This document shows positions 53,804 through 63,067 of a stretch of 64,000 nucleotides of DNA, piece by piece; positions within the stretch are counted from its first letter, which is position 1, and the number at the start of each line of letters is the position of its first letter. The translations under genes and the position numbers were made by a program. Source of the stretch: a bacterium SCSIO 12844 (lineage in GTDB: Bacteria; Pseudomonadota; Gammaproteobacteria; Francisellales; Francisellaceae); contig CP073743.1 of NCBI GenBank assembly GCA_024397935.1, positions 62,001 to 126,000 of the forward strand. Direction: 5' to 3'. The notes below the pieces were generated by a model that saw only the letters and a list, made by a program, of their open reading frames with translations, did not search any database and had not been told where the DNA came from.

Positions 53804-55414
53804 ATGATGGACAATATATCTCAAGCGATAGTTAAGTGGCAAGAAATCCTTGGTGAGAACAAAGTTATTATAGATAAAGATCAATTAATAAAGAATTCTG
53901 TTACTACCACAGGTGTAAAAAAACATCCAATTTGTAGGTTGGAGCCAGACACTTCTGAGGAAGTTAGTAAAATACTCGAAATAGCCAATGAGTTTCATGT
54001 GACTGTTTATCCATATAGTCGAGGAAATAATCATGGCTATAACTCATCGTGCTCTTACTCTGATAAATCTGTATTAATTAATCTTAGCGATATGAAACGT
54101 ATTATTTCTTATGATAACTATTTTGGGTATATAGAAATTGAACCAGGGGTTACGTTTAAACAATTATATGAATATGTTGCGAACCACATGCCTGATCGAA
54201 TGATATCTGGCTTTGGTGGGAGTATGTCAGCAAGTATTATTGGTAATGCGCTAGATCGAGGTGTTGGTAAAGGAGTATATGGTAATAGAGAAAAATCTTC
54301 CATTATTACAGAAGTTATAACTGCACAAGGAGCAGTTTTAAATTTAAAAGATAAATTGGGTTTGGATGATATAACAGGCGTATTTAGTCACGCAACTGTA
54401 GGTCCAAGTTTAAATGAGTTATTTTATCAATCTAACTACGGTGTTGTAACTAAAATGATTGTATATCTCGAGTCTATTCCAGAGTATATGACGGTTCTAG
54501 CTTTTTCAGTGCCAAAGGATGATATGTTACCAAAAATAGTTGAAAAACTTAATTTGCTTAATAAGCTAAAAGTTATTGAGCCAGTTTATTCACTATATAA
54601 TGACGAACGTTTAGCAGTAGGCTCAGGCCTTGGGAAAAAAAGTGAATATATTGATCAGGGATATACAACCAAAGCAGCAATTAAAGATATAATTGATAAA
54701 CTTTCTGAAAGATATAAGCGTAAATTATCACGGTGGAATTCGTCCTTCGCTATTCACTGCAGTTGTAAGGAAGAATCTGACTTAAGGATAGCTCAGATTC
54801 AGAATATATTGGGTGATACTATTGATGGATTCAGTTATTCATCCATCACAAAATCACAAGCTAAAGAAATTATACAAAACTCTCTTTCCTATGCAGATAG
54901 TAACCCTCCTGAGAGTGAATTTAAATTCCTATTTAATTTAGGTTTTACAAATGATTATGATCAACAAACATTGTATTGGAAAAGTAAAGCTAGCATGACC
55001 TCAGAGTCAGTTGCAGTGATTGACGGTAGTGGGTTAATCTTTTTTGTTCCTAAAATTCCATTTAAGCCTGAAAACATAAAAGAATCTTTAGAAATAGTAA
55101 AAACCATATCAGATAAATATGATTATGAAGTGCCTGTTACATATCAATTTAAAAGCCAATATTTTTGCTACTTAGTATTACCAGTTTTATTTGACAAGAA
55201 TAACCAAAACGATGTAGATAAGGCTTATAAGTATTATATTGAGTTATTTAATTCATTTAAGGATAAAGGCTATATTCCATATAGAGTGCCTGATATTTCT
55301 ATGAGAGATATGTTTAGTAAAGATACTAACTACAATGATTTAACTCACAAGATTAAAACTATATTTGATCCAAATAATATCATTGATCCTATTAAATATA
55401 TGTATCATAAATAG
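53804..55414 (+). CDS. FAD-linked oxidase of the VAO/p-cresol methylhydroxylase family
   Basis: About 536 residues. The FAD-binding PCMH domain occupies residues 20-220: YPYSRGNNHGYNSS binds the pyrophosphate, and GNALDRGVGKGVYGNRE matches the family word around ERGVGYTPYGD. The C-terminal half is the substrate cap. Such enzymes oxidise phenols, alcohols or amines. The frame also opens at 53786, overlapping the ATP-grasp stop, but AAAGGTGGG at 53792-53800 points to the ATG at 53804 or 53807. No secretion signal. It may oxidise an aromatic building block or the peptide. Confidence 0.78.
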   Translation: MMDNISQAIVKWQEILGENKVIIDKDQLIKNSVTTTGVKKHPICRLEPDTSEEVSKILEIANEFHVTVYPYSRGNNHGYNSSCSYSDKSVLINLSDMKRIISYDNYFGYIEIEPGVTFKQLYEYVANHMPDRMISGFGGSMSASIIGNALDRGVGKGVYGNREKSSIITEVITAQGAVLNLKDKLGLDDITGVFSHATVGPSLNELFYQSNYGVVTKMIVYLESIPEYMTVLAFSVPKDDMLPKIVEKLNLLNKLKVIEPVYSLYNDERLAVGSGLGKKSEYIDQGYTTKAAIKDIIDKLSERYKRKLSRWNSSFAIHCSCKEESDLRIAQIQNILGDTIDGFSYSSITKSQAKEIIQNSLSYADSNPPESEFKFLFNLGFTNDYDQQTLYWKSKASMTSESVAVIDGSGLIFFVPKIPFKPENIKESLEIVKTISDKYDYEVPVTYQFKSQYFCYLVLPVLFDKNNQNDVDKAYKYYIELFNSFKDKGYIPYRVPDISMRDMFSKDTNYNDLTHKIKTIFDPNNIIDPIKYMYHK

Positions 55415-55423
55415 GAGAAATTT

Positions 55424-58400
55424 ATGTTACATGTCATTGAGCACTTTAAAATTAATGTGCAAAAACAACCGTCAGCACCTGCACTATTAATAGATGAATC
55501 ATCTTTTTCTTATGCTGAATTAGATTATCAATCGGCTAAATTTGCTGAAAGTTTAATAAATAGAGGCTTACAAAAAGGTGATGTAGTGGCTATTCATGGC
55601 ATGAATGAGCCTTGGATTGTATTTATTATATTTGCAGTTTGGAAAGCTAGGGGAGTTATTTGTTTAATCGATACTTCACTTCCTCAAGAAAGAAAAGAAG
55701 TTATGGTAAGTGAAGCAAATGTGAAGTTTATAGTTGAAAATGATCATTGTTTACTTACAAAACATGATGTAATAAGGGTAAATGATTTAAAGCTATTATC
55801 TAATTTAAAGCATCATAAAGCAGATCACGCTAAGCATGTTTTTGAATATGATTTAAATGATAATGCGTATATATTTTTTACATCAGGTAGTACCGGTAAA
55901 CCCAAAGGAATCTTAGCAAAACATTTGGGTCTTGCGCATTTTTTAAACTGGCAAAAAGATGAGTTTCAGCTTTCAGAAGAAGATAGTTGTTACCAAATAA
56001 CAAAAATTTCATTTGATGTAATTTTAAGATCAGTTTTTACGCCATTAATTAGTGGAGCATCTGTTGTATTTCCCAATGCACAATTAGCAATTACTGATGT
56101 CAAAATTATAGAAGAAATGTCTTTAAAAAAAGTTACATTTTTTCACTGTGTTCCTACTTTATTTGATATATGGTTATCTCAACTTAATAGCTCAGTTAAT
56201 ATGCCTGAATTGAAATACATATTTTTTGCAGGAGAAAAGCTATCTGAAGAGTTAATAGTAAAATCACGTAAAAAGATTTTTCATAATGCTGAATATGTTA
56301 ATTTGTACGGTCCTTCAGAGACTGTGTTGGCAAAATTTTACTATCGTTTTACAAATATTATTGAAAATAGAGATATTCCAGTTGGTCAAGGTATACCTGA
56401 AACAGAAGTTTATATTCTAGATAGTAAAAAGAATATATGTGATGTTAATCAAACTGGTGAAGTAGTCATTGTAACACCTTATAAAAGTGAAGGGTATATC
56501 TCTAAACAGCTAGCATTTAAGAACTTACCAAAAGTGTTAAATAGCAAACATAAGCAAGGATATTATACAGGTGACTTAGGTTTTATCGATTCAAGTGGTT
56601 TATTACATATTTCGGGTAGAATAAATGATGAGATAAAGGTAAACGGTGTAAAAGTAAATTTACTAGAAGTTGAAAATATCATTTCATCTTCTGAGCATGT
56701 TAGTAGGGCAATTTGTTATTATAATGATTCTTTAAAAGCTCTTGAAGTATATCTAATGCTAGAAGGTAACTTTAGCAGAAAGAAGATAGAATCAATCTAT
56801 CAATATATGGAAAACTTTCTTTTAGTTGAGATGATGCCAAGTAAAATTTATCGTGTTAAGGAGTTTATTTATACAGGCAGTGGTAAAATTGATCGCAAGC
56901 GTACAGCAAGCCTTTCTAAAAAAACTGAAATAACGCTACTGGATGATAATTTTCAAGATTTTAGTGCAACTGATCAATTAATATTTAACCTCATTGAAAG
57001 TGAGTTTAACATAACACCCGGGTATGATGTGAGTCTATTTCGTTATGGTATTAATTCTTTAAAGCTAACTTTATTATTAGCAAAATTATCTCAAAGACTA
57101 GCTATTAATATTAAGCTTAGTGATTTTAGTGTACCTACTCTAGCTAACATTAGTAAAATAGTTGATCGTTATTTACTTAATCAAAAAGAGTCTATACAAG
57201 ATAACTTAAGAACCGTTCAAACTACTAATCATCTTAGATTAAGCCCACCACAACAATCAATTTACAACTTCCAGCAGTTATTTCCAGATTCTGCCGCATA
57301 TAATTTGGTTTATGCTTTTGAGTTTGATGAATATTTTGATAGTAAAATTTATACTCAATTTATTAGCTATATTTGTTATAAATATCCAATCTTACTATCA
57401 ACGATTCATACTGTTGAAAATGATTATGTTTTTTCATTTAGAAATAATAATGTAGAGTCACAGATTGAAATAAAGGATATGGTTAACTCTAATAAAATTG
57501 ATGCGTATTTATTGGAATTAACAGCGGAACCTATTAGCAAAAAAGGTTTTCTATTTAAATGTTATATTATTCCTACTGAAGATAAAACATATGTTGTTAA
57601 TTTATTTGATCATGTTGTCGTTGATGGTTATTCAACAACACTTTTTATCAATGAAATGACTAAGTATCATAATAAATGTTATAAAGATGAGAGGCCTAAG
57701 AGAGGGTTTATTGAAACATCTCGCTCCTTCAAATATAGAAAGCATTCTTATGATAGATTTTGGCGATATTATTTACTTGGTTATCAAAAAACATTAGTTT
57801 TAGGGGACAAAAATCAAATAGTAAGTAATCTTGGAAAAACTAAATGGTTTCATATTGAAAAACACAAGCATTTAAAGGTTAAGGAAATTTTACCAGAAGA
57901 TATAACTGAATTTAGTTTTTATTTTTCTGTTTTTGCTATTTTAATATCCAGACTGACAAGCCAGGACATTGTAAATATTGCAGTTCCATTCAGCCATAGA
58001 GGACTTTATGTCGATGATGCAATAAATTGCTATGTTGGCGCATTACCACTTATTGTAAATGCCAGAGAACATTTAAATATATTAACGTTTTCTAAAAGAG
58101 TATTAAAAATAATTAAGTTAATTAACCAGAATTTAGATGAATCAATAGCTTCTTTAATGAAAAAGAATGGCATAAAAATTGATCATGCGCGCTCGAATAA
58201 TATTTTTGATGTTTATTTTTCATATGATGATGTGTTCCATAAAGAGGTGTCATTTCTAAAAAGTTCAGGGAAACGCCATCATATCAGTCAACCAGAGTAT
58301 AAATACCCTTTATCATTTATGATTAATAAATCTGATTTAAATGAGCTTCATATTGAAATCGAGTATAGTTCAGAAACATATTCAGAAAGTTTGATAGATC

Positions 58401-61400
58401 AGATATTTAGTGGTTATATGGGTTTAATTGATCAGGTTCTTCTAAAACCAAATGAATTAATTAACTCAATTTCTTTATCATCAAATGAAGTATTAAAAAA
58501 ATATAAGCGCATAACTAGTATTACATCATTATCTCATAGCAATATTATTGAAAGTATTTTGAAAGTCGATGAAAGCGTATTCAACAGAATAGCAATTAAA
58601 GATATTAACGGCTATGAATACACCTATACTCAATTACTCTCTTATGCATATAGGATATCAGAAATGTTATCTTCAAGCGTACAGGAAGTCGTTGCAATAA
58701 AGCTTAATAAATCATTTGATCAAATTGCTTGTTTACTAGCTAGTTTTATGAGTAACAATATTTATTTACCACTTGCTGTTGATATACCAAAGATACGAAT
58801 GTCTTATATTTTAGATGATTCAGATGTTAGATTTTTAGTTGAGTATGATGAAAAAGGTACATTAATTCTTAGAGATTTAAAAAATGAAAAATCAGCATTA
58901 ATATCTAATAAAAATTTATCAGGGATAAAGTATTTAGAAAGCATTAAATTTAACAAAGATATAATCAGTAAGCCAGCATATATTCTATATACATCAGGGA
59001 CAACAGGAAAGCCTAAAGCAGTAATACAAACACATAGAACATTAGTAAACTTGATAGATTTTCAAAAAAAGCAATTACATGATTTAGAGTTTCCAATTGT
59101 CACACAAATCGCATCATTATCATTTGATGTTAGTTTACAAGAAATTTCTTATGCTTTGGCTTCTGGAGGTAAATTAATATTATGTGATAAGGATACAAAA
59201 TTAAATCCAAATAAGATATGGAGTTTATTTGATACTGAAAAAGTTGAAGTCACTTTTATTCCGCCAGCTATATTACAGTTACTTGCTGAAGAGAGCATAA
59301 ATAATAAGGCAATTAATTATGGTCTTTATAATTTAAAGTATATTATTTGTGCTGGTGAGCAATTGAAAATTTCAGATGCTATTAGAACTATGCTTAAAAA
59401 TGCATTTCGACATGCTTCTCCTAAATTATATAATCATTATGGTCCAACTGAAACGCATGTAGTTACAAGTTTTGGTATTGAAACGACTGAAACCTTACTA
59501 GAGGATTTCCCTTCAATAGGTAAACCAATTCAGAATGTACAGTGTTATATACTCAATAAGTATAAAGATTTAATGCCATATGGGATGAGAGGAAATTTGT
59601 ATATAGGTGGAGATACACTGGCGTTAGGCTACTTAAACCGAGTGAAAGAAACAAAAGAAAAATTTATTAATACCCGTTATGGTAGGTTATATGATACTGG
59701 AGATATCACATACTACTTTTCTGATAATTTATATTTTGAGGGTCGTTCAGACCATCAAATTAGCATTAATGGCTACAGAATCGAGCCTAAAGAAATTGAA
59801 TCGGCGATTATGGCATCGAAGTTAGCTATTGAACAATGTTTAGTTGTTAAAGTTAATATTAATGATCAAAACCAACTATGCTGTTACTATAAATCAAAAG
59901 AAAAAATTGATCCAAATCTAATTATTACTCATTGCCAGAGTTTATTGCTAGATTATATGATCCCAGTTTTCTACGTTCAAGTATCGAAATTTCCATTAAC
60001 TGCAAATGGTAAAATAGATATTAAATCCTTATCCAAACCTAAGCTAAATACTAATAAAAAATCTAAAGCTCTTCGATCTGCTAAAGTTGATAGTATTCAA
60101 AAACAGATAATTACAGTATTACAAGAATATTGTGACTATCCAGTTTCAATTACTGATAATATTTTGCAAATTGGGATTAGCTCGCTTAATTTAGTTAGGG
60201 TATTATCTAAATTAGCTAAATTATTTAAAGTTGAAATATTTTTTAGAGATTTGGTTCAGAACCCAACTATATTTTTACTTGATACATGGATAAAAAGGCA
60301 AATAAATAAAAACTTAATATCATCTGGCGGCGGTATTAACGAACAAATTCGTAGAAGTAAGATATCTTATCAGCAAAAAAGGATTATTGAAGATATTAAA
60401 AATGGTCAAAACCCAATTGCTAATAATTTATCATTGGTTATACGGTTTAATGATAAAATCGATCTAAGTAAATTATCTCATAGCATTAATTTAATAGTAA
60501 ACCGACATGATATTTTTAAACTTTCAATGAAACAAACATATAATAATGAAAATTTAGTTAAAGGGTATACATTATTCTCAGAAGCACTTCTCGTACAAGA
60601 AGTGACAGTTGATATTTTGGCTTATATTGATCAATTGATACATTATAATTTTTATCCATATAAAAATGGTTTTGGCCAGTTTCATTTATTAAGATCATTA
60701 CAGAATAATCATATATATTTTGTTATGGTCATCCATCACTTAATTTTTGATGGTATTTCATTAGGACATTTCATTGATGAGTTATTAGATACTTATTTGG
60801 ATAATACAAAGCAAGGTATTCCTAGGAAAGAATTATCATATTTAGCGTATATTCAGCAAGTATCTCAAGATTATTACTATGAAAATCTAGATTATATTAA
60901 AAATTGTATTAAAAATATTAATTCATTAATTTGTGTAAAAACAAAACCTAAATCAGATAACTTTTATAAAAATTATAAATCAAACTGTTGGTTTGAAATT
61001 GATAAATCATTAGGAAATGGTTTAAATAAAGTAGCAAAAGCAGTAAACATTTCTTTGTATAGTGTATTTGTTTATATTTACGGTTTATTTATCTACTTTA
61101 ATAAATCAGATAAAAATAATTCTACATTACTAATTGGCACAACGACCTCAGGAAGAGAGTCAAATAATACTCAATCTATGATGGGTTTATTTTCGCAGAG
61201 AATACTAATTGATATTAGTGAAATTGAAGAACAAACTAATTTAACTGAAAAGTTGATATATATACAGTCTAAAGTTAATGTAGCTTTGTCAAATCAATTA
61301 CTTTCGATGAATGAAGTTCCAAGCTGTAAACGTTTTTTACATAATAAAAATATTTTAACTCCTCAGTTTAATATTGTTTTTCAGAACTTTGCATCTCAAA

Positions 61401-61615
61401 ATAAAAAATTATCTCAACTTAAAGCTGAAATAATTAAGTTAGAAAATAGATATTATTCTCTCGATGAAATGGATATCACACTAGTTATTTATCAGCATGC
61501 AGTGAATTTTTTTGAAGTTGAGATCGTTTATAATAAAAATTTTTATAATACAGATTTTATTAATAGTCTGAAGCATTTTTTTATAGAGCAGGCGACAAAT
61601 ATTGCTATGCATTAA
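55424..61615 (+). CDS. Dimodular NRPS, A-T-C-A(Pro)-T-C, no thioesterase
   Basis: 2063 residues. A1 is at about 10-495 (TSGSTGKPKG 153-162, YTGDLG, GKIDRKR). T1 carries Ser545 in YGINSL. C1 is at about 605-1020, with FDHVVVDG instead of HHxxxDG; the catalytic His730 is kept. A2 is at about 1040-1540 (TSGTTGKPKA, HYGPTETH, YDTGD, NGKID). T2 carries Ser1587 in IGISSL. C2 runs from about 1645 to the end with HHLIFDG (1771-1777). Reading the binding-pocket positions of A2 gives DVQFIAHVVK, a proline code. A1 reads about DVRHFALLAK, which I cannot assign. No epimerase, reductase or thioesterase follows, so C2 probably releases the chain onto an amine or a second substrate. AGGAG precedes the ATG, nine bases after the oxidase gene. 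Confidence 0.92.
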   Translation: MLHVIEHFKINVQKQPSAPALLIDESSFSYAELDYQSAKFAESLINRGLQKGDVVAIHGMNEPWIVFIIFAVWKARGVICLIDTSLPQERKEVMVSEANVKFIVENDHCLLTKHDVIRVNDLKLLSNLKHHKADHAKHVFEYDLNDNAYIFFTSGSTGKPKGILAKHLGLAHFLNWQKDEFQLSEEDSCYQITKISFDVILRSVFTPLISGASVVFPNAQLAITDVKIIEEMSLKKVTFFHCVPTLFDIWLSQLNSSVNMPELKYIFFAGEKLSEELIVKSRKKIFHNAEYVNLYGPSETVLAKFYYRFTNIIENRDIPVGQGIPETEVYILDSKKNICDVNQTGEVVIVTPYKSEGYISKQLAFKNLPKVLNSKHKQGYYTGDLGFIDSSGLLHISGRINDEIKVNGVKVNLLEVENIISSSEHVSRAICYYNDSLKALEVYLMLEGNFSRKKIESIYQYMENFLLVEMMPSKIYRVKEFIYTGSGKIDRKRTASLSKKTEITLLDDNFQDFSATDQLIFNLIESEFNITPGYDVSLFRYGINSLKLTLLLAKLSQRLAINIKLSDFSVPTLANISKIVDRYLLNQKESIQDNLRTVQTTNHLRLSPPQQSIYNFQQLFPDSAAYNLVYAFEFDEYFDSKIYTQFISYICYKYPILLSTIHTVENDYVFSFRNNNVESQIEIKDMVNSNKIDAYLLELTAEPISKKGFLFKCYIIPTEDKTYVVNLFDHVVVDGYSTTLFINEMTKYHNKCYKDERPKRGFIETSRSFKYRKHSYDRFWRYYLLGYQKTLVLGDKNQIVSNLGKTKWFHIEKHKHLKVKEILPEDITEFSFYFSVFAILISRLTSQDIVNIAVPFSHRGLYVDDAINCYVGALPLIVNAREHLNILTFSKRVLKIIKLINQNLDESIASLMKKNGIKIDHARSNNIFDVYFSYDDVFHKEVSFLKSSGKRHHISQPEYKYPLSFMINKSDLNELHIEIEYSSETYSESLIDQIFSGYMGLIDQVLLKPNELINSISLSSNEVLKKYKRITSITSLSHSNIIESILKVDESVFNRIAIKDINGYEYTYTQLLSYAYRISEMLSSSVQEVVAIKLNKSFDQIACLLASFMSNNIYLPLAVDIPKIRMSYILDDSDVRFLVEYDEKGTLILRDLKNEKSALISNKNLSGIKYLESIKFNKDIISKPAYILYTSGTTGKPKAVIQTHRTLVNLIDFQKKQLHDLEFPIVTQIASLSFDVSLQEISYALASGGKLILCDKDTKLNPNKIWSLFDTEKVEVTFIPPAILQLLAEESINNKAINYGLYNLKYIICAGEQLKISDAIRTMLKNAFRHASPKLYNHYGPTETHVVTSFGIETTETLLEDFPSIGKPIQNVQCYILNKYKDLMPYGMRGNLYIGGDTLALGYLNRVKETKEKFINTRYGRLYDTGDITYYFSDNLYFEGRSDHQISINGYRIEPKEIESAIMASKLAIEQCLVVKVNINDQNQLCCYYKSKEKIDPNLIITHCQSLLLDYMIPVFYVQVSKFPLTANGKIDIKSLSKPKLNTNKKSKALRSAKVDSIQKQIITVLQEYCDYPVSITDNILQIGISSLNLVRVLSKLAKLFKVEIFFRDLVQNPTIFLLDTWIKRQINKNLISSGGGINEQIRRSKISYQQKRIIEDIKNGQNPIANNLSLVIRFNDKIDLSKLSHSINLIVNRHDIFKLSMKQTYNNENLVKGYTLFSEALLVQEVTVDILAYIDQLIHYNFYPYKNGFGQFHLLRSLQNNHIYFVMVIHHLIFDGISLGHFIDELLDTYLDNTKQGIPRKELSYLAYIQQVSQDYYYENLDYIKNCIKNINSLICVKTKPKSDNFYKNYKSNCWFEIDKSLGNGLNKVAKAVNISLYSVFVYIYGLFIYFNKSDKNNSTLLIGTTTSGRESNNTQSMMGLFSQRILIDISEIEEQTNLTEKLIYIQSKVNVALSNQLLSMNEVPSCKRFLHNKNILTPQFNIVFQNFASQNKKLSQLKAEIIKLENRYYSLDEMDITLVIYQHAVNFFEVEIVYNKNFYNTDFINSLKHFFIEQATNIAMH

Positions 61616-61647
61616 TAATTTATTTTAGAATAAGCAAAAAAATTAAT

Positions 61648-61668
61648 GTGGGGTAACTATGGGGTAAC
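61648..61668 (+). repeat. Right arm-type GGGGTAA repeats next to attR
   Basis: GTGGGGTAACTATGGGGTAA plus C contains two GGGGTAAC units 11 bases apart, matching the pair at 42369-42390. Their presence at both inner ends supports integrase arm-site function and the island limits. Confidence 0.6.
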
Positions 61669-61722
61669 AAAAAATTATTAAAATATAAATTGATTATAAA
61701 TTATATAGTTATAATTCAATTG

Positions 61723-61771
61723 GAATCCCTCTTCCTCCGCCATTTTAGTGTTTTTTAAAGTCTCAAATCAT
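61723..61771 (+). repeat. attR: second copy of the 49-bp attachment repeat
   Basis: Identical to 42235-42283, including the last 20 bases of tRNA-Ser and its flank. The rest of the tRNA is absent here, so this is the distal junction of the island. Confidence 0.95.
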
Positions 61772-61778
61772 TCCAAAA

Positions 61779-62180
61779 TTAGTTAGAAGACAGTGTTTTT
61801 AAAGTGACATTACCCCCTTCTTCAATAAAGCGACTAACTGCCTTATCAGGCTTTCCTCTAATGATTAATACTTTATCACCTAATGAACTAGTATCAAGCA
61901 GTTGCCCTGTAACATACTTATGTACAAGTGATCTTAGAAATGGTTGATAATCTAAGCCTTCTAGTTCTGCAATTTTTTTCAATAGAAGTACATCATCTGC
62001 ATAAGCTTTAAAGTTTACTGATGCAGTCTGCTTTTTATGACTAAGTGCAGCAGATTGTAATTTTTTAATTTCTTCATCTTTATTTTTAGTTACATGGTAT
62101 TCGCCTTGCTCAAGCAAATCTATTAACTCTTTTTCCTCTTGATCAAGAGGTTTAAATATATCTTTTTTTTGTTTAGTCAT
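61779..62180 (-). CDS. Antitoxin-like protein (BrnA/CopG type)
   Basis: A 133-residue protein. The central part (QTASVNFKAYADDVLLLKKI, then LDYQPFLRSLVHKYV) has the beta-helix-helix look of ribbon-helix-helix antitoxins. The N-terminal 60 residues are charged and the C-terminus is poorly defined. Six bases upstream lies the stop of a truncated toxin-like frame, so it is probably the surviving antitoxin of a type II pair. It starts just outside attR. Confidence 0.6.
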   Translation of the reverse strand: MTKQKKDIFKPLDQEEKELIDLLEQGEYHVTKNKDEEIKKLQSAALSHKKQTASVNFKAYADDVLLLKKIAELEGLDYQPFLRSLVHKYVTGQLLDTSSLGDKVLIIRGKPDKAVSRFIEEGGNVTLKTLSSN

Positions 62181-62186
62181 TTTATT

Positions 62187-62306
62187 TCACCTCTTTAACT
62201 TTTGTTTTGTAAGTTTTCTTGTTGGAAAAATGGTTTTCAAAAAAATATGCTGTTTATCTTCAACATAGGGTACGGCATAGATGTAGTCATCAAAATTTAT
62301 TATAGG
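62187..62306 (-). pseudogene. C-terminal remnant of a toxin gene
   Basis: An open frame without a start encodes about 39 residues including NFDDYIYAVPYVEDKQHIFL and KTIFPTRKLTKQK, ending in TGA six bases before the antitoxin ATG. The F-L-K-T-I-x-P-x-R-K ending is typical of small toxins paired with such antitoxins. An in-frame TAA and non-coding DNA lie upstream, so the front of the toxin is gone. Confidence 0.55.
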
Positions 62307-62403
62307 TTACTTTGTTTATAAGTATACTTAATATGTAGCTAATAGCAATATAATAGCTACAATAATGCTGAAATTAAATTTAATTTTCAGAAAGTTAATA
62401 ATG

Positions 62404-62506
62404 ACTCCCTAAATTTTTGGAGTACTAAATTAGTTTTGCTCCATTGGAGCTAAATCTCTATTGGTAAGGATTTGAGCGTTATTAATGCCCAAGATGACTA
62501 GAGATA
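62404..62506 (+). ncRNA. Covarying structured RNA element 1, outside copy
   Basis: Same architecture as 51269-51371: hairpin I ACTCC/GGAGT (62404-62408, 62419-62423); conserved ACTAAATTAGTTTT; hairpin II GCTCC-ATT-GGAGC (62438-62450); conserved TAAA; stem III ATCTCTA (62454-62460) with TAGAGAT (62499-62505); conserved TTGGTAAGGATTT; hairpin IV GCGTT-ATT-AATGC (62476-62488). It ends 67 bases before the XRE gene and could be its leader. Confidence 0.6.
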
Positions 62507-62573
62507 AATTGAAGTTTTGTATTTTCAATTATATACTACATAGTAGCATAGTAATTATCTTTTAGATAAAATC

Positions 62574-62873
62574 ATGAGTGCTAGAAATACAATAAATGAG
62601 TTTGCCAATGATCTTTATGATAGTGGCATGATTGATAAAAAAACATTACGTGATCTGTCAGATCATGCATTACCAGATCTATATGAATTTACTGGTGATG
62701 AAATTAAGGCTTTAAGAGAAAGAGAAAAAGTAAGCCAAGCTGTATTTGCAAAGTATCTTAATATAAGTGCAGGTATGGTTAGAAGCTTAGAGCAAGGTAG
62801 TCGCCATGCTAAAGGTGCTATTTTAAAATTACTGAATATAGTTAAGCAAAATGGAATTAAAGCATTAGGTTAA
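62574..62873 (+). CDS. XRE-family regulator, NadS/HigA-like antitoxin
   Basis: A 99-residue protein. The helix-turn-helix is EIKALREREKVSQAVFAKYL with SAGMVRSLEQGSRHAKG, the wording of NadS/HigA2-type antitoxins whose DNA-binding half is C-terminal. The partner toxin that normally lies next to such genes is absent on both sides. Instead the gene sits between RNA element 1 and non-coding element 2, and its stop codon overlaps the first bases of element 2. Confidence 0.8.
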   Translation: MSARNTINEFANDLYDSGMIDKKTLRDLSDHALPDLYEFTGDEIKALREREKVSQAVFAKYLNISAGMVRSLEQGSRHAKGAILKLLNIVKQNGIKALG

Positions 62874-63067
62874 AAAGGTACTTTCAACCCAAAACTTGGT
62901 GGGGGTGATTCACCCGCCGAAAGCTTATTCTGCGTTACAAAAAAATTGATTTCGTTTCGCTTTTTTATTCTAAAAGGATGAGTCCATAAATAGCCATTAA
63001 AGAATATGAGTGATCATAACGTCTTAAAATTTTAGCTGTAATATGGTTAAAAAAACGAAATGGTTTA
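62871..63067 (+). repeat. Conserved non-coding element 2, outside copy (197 bp)
   Basis: Counterpart of 51448-51645. The CTTTC/GAAAG stem encloses GGTGGG/CCCGCC, a six-pair stem here. The arms ATTTCGTTT (62949-62957) and AAACGAAAT (63053-63061) are unchanged. No gene follows on the plus strand; the next gene, a cold-shock protein, is on the other strand. From 63068 to 63263 I see only AT-rich DNA. Confidence 0.7.

Larger units (their letters stand above)
42255..61722 (+). mobile_element. Genomic island at tRNA-Ser with P4-like core, deaminase defence gene and NRPS cluster
   Basis: About 19.5 kb bounded by the 49-bp attL and attR repeats. The integrase is next to the tRNA, and an AlpA-like regulator and a DUF927 replication protein follow, the core set of P4-like satellites and islands. 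Cargo is an anti-phage deaminase homologue, an unassigned gene pair and a four-gene NRPS operon. No capsid, tail or conjugation genes are present, so transfer would depend on a helper or chance. Confidence 0.88.

Noticed and set aside
60300-61615. Thioesterase or reductase release domain at the NRPS end
   Set aside because: No GxSxG serine motif or NAD(P)-binding motif is present; the whole segment aligns with a condensation domain with HHLIFDG.
51709-61615. Siderophore cluster
   Set aside because: No TonB receptor, chorismate-derived aryl acid genes, hydroxylase or iron regulator site is seen, so iron chelation is not supported.
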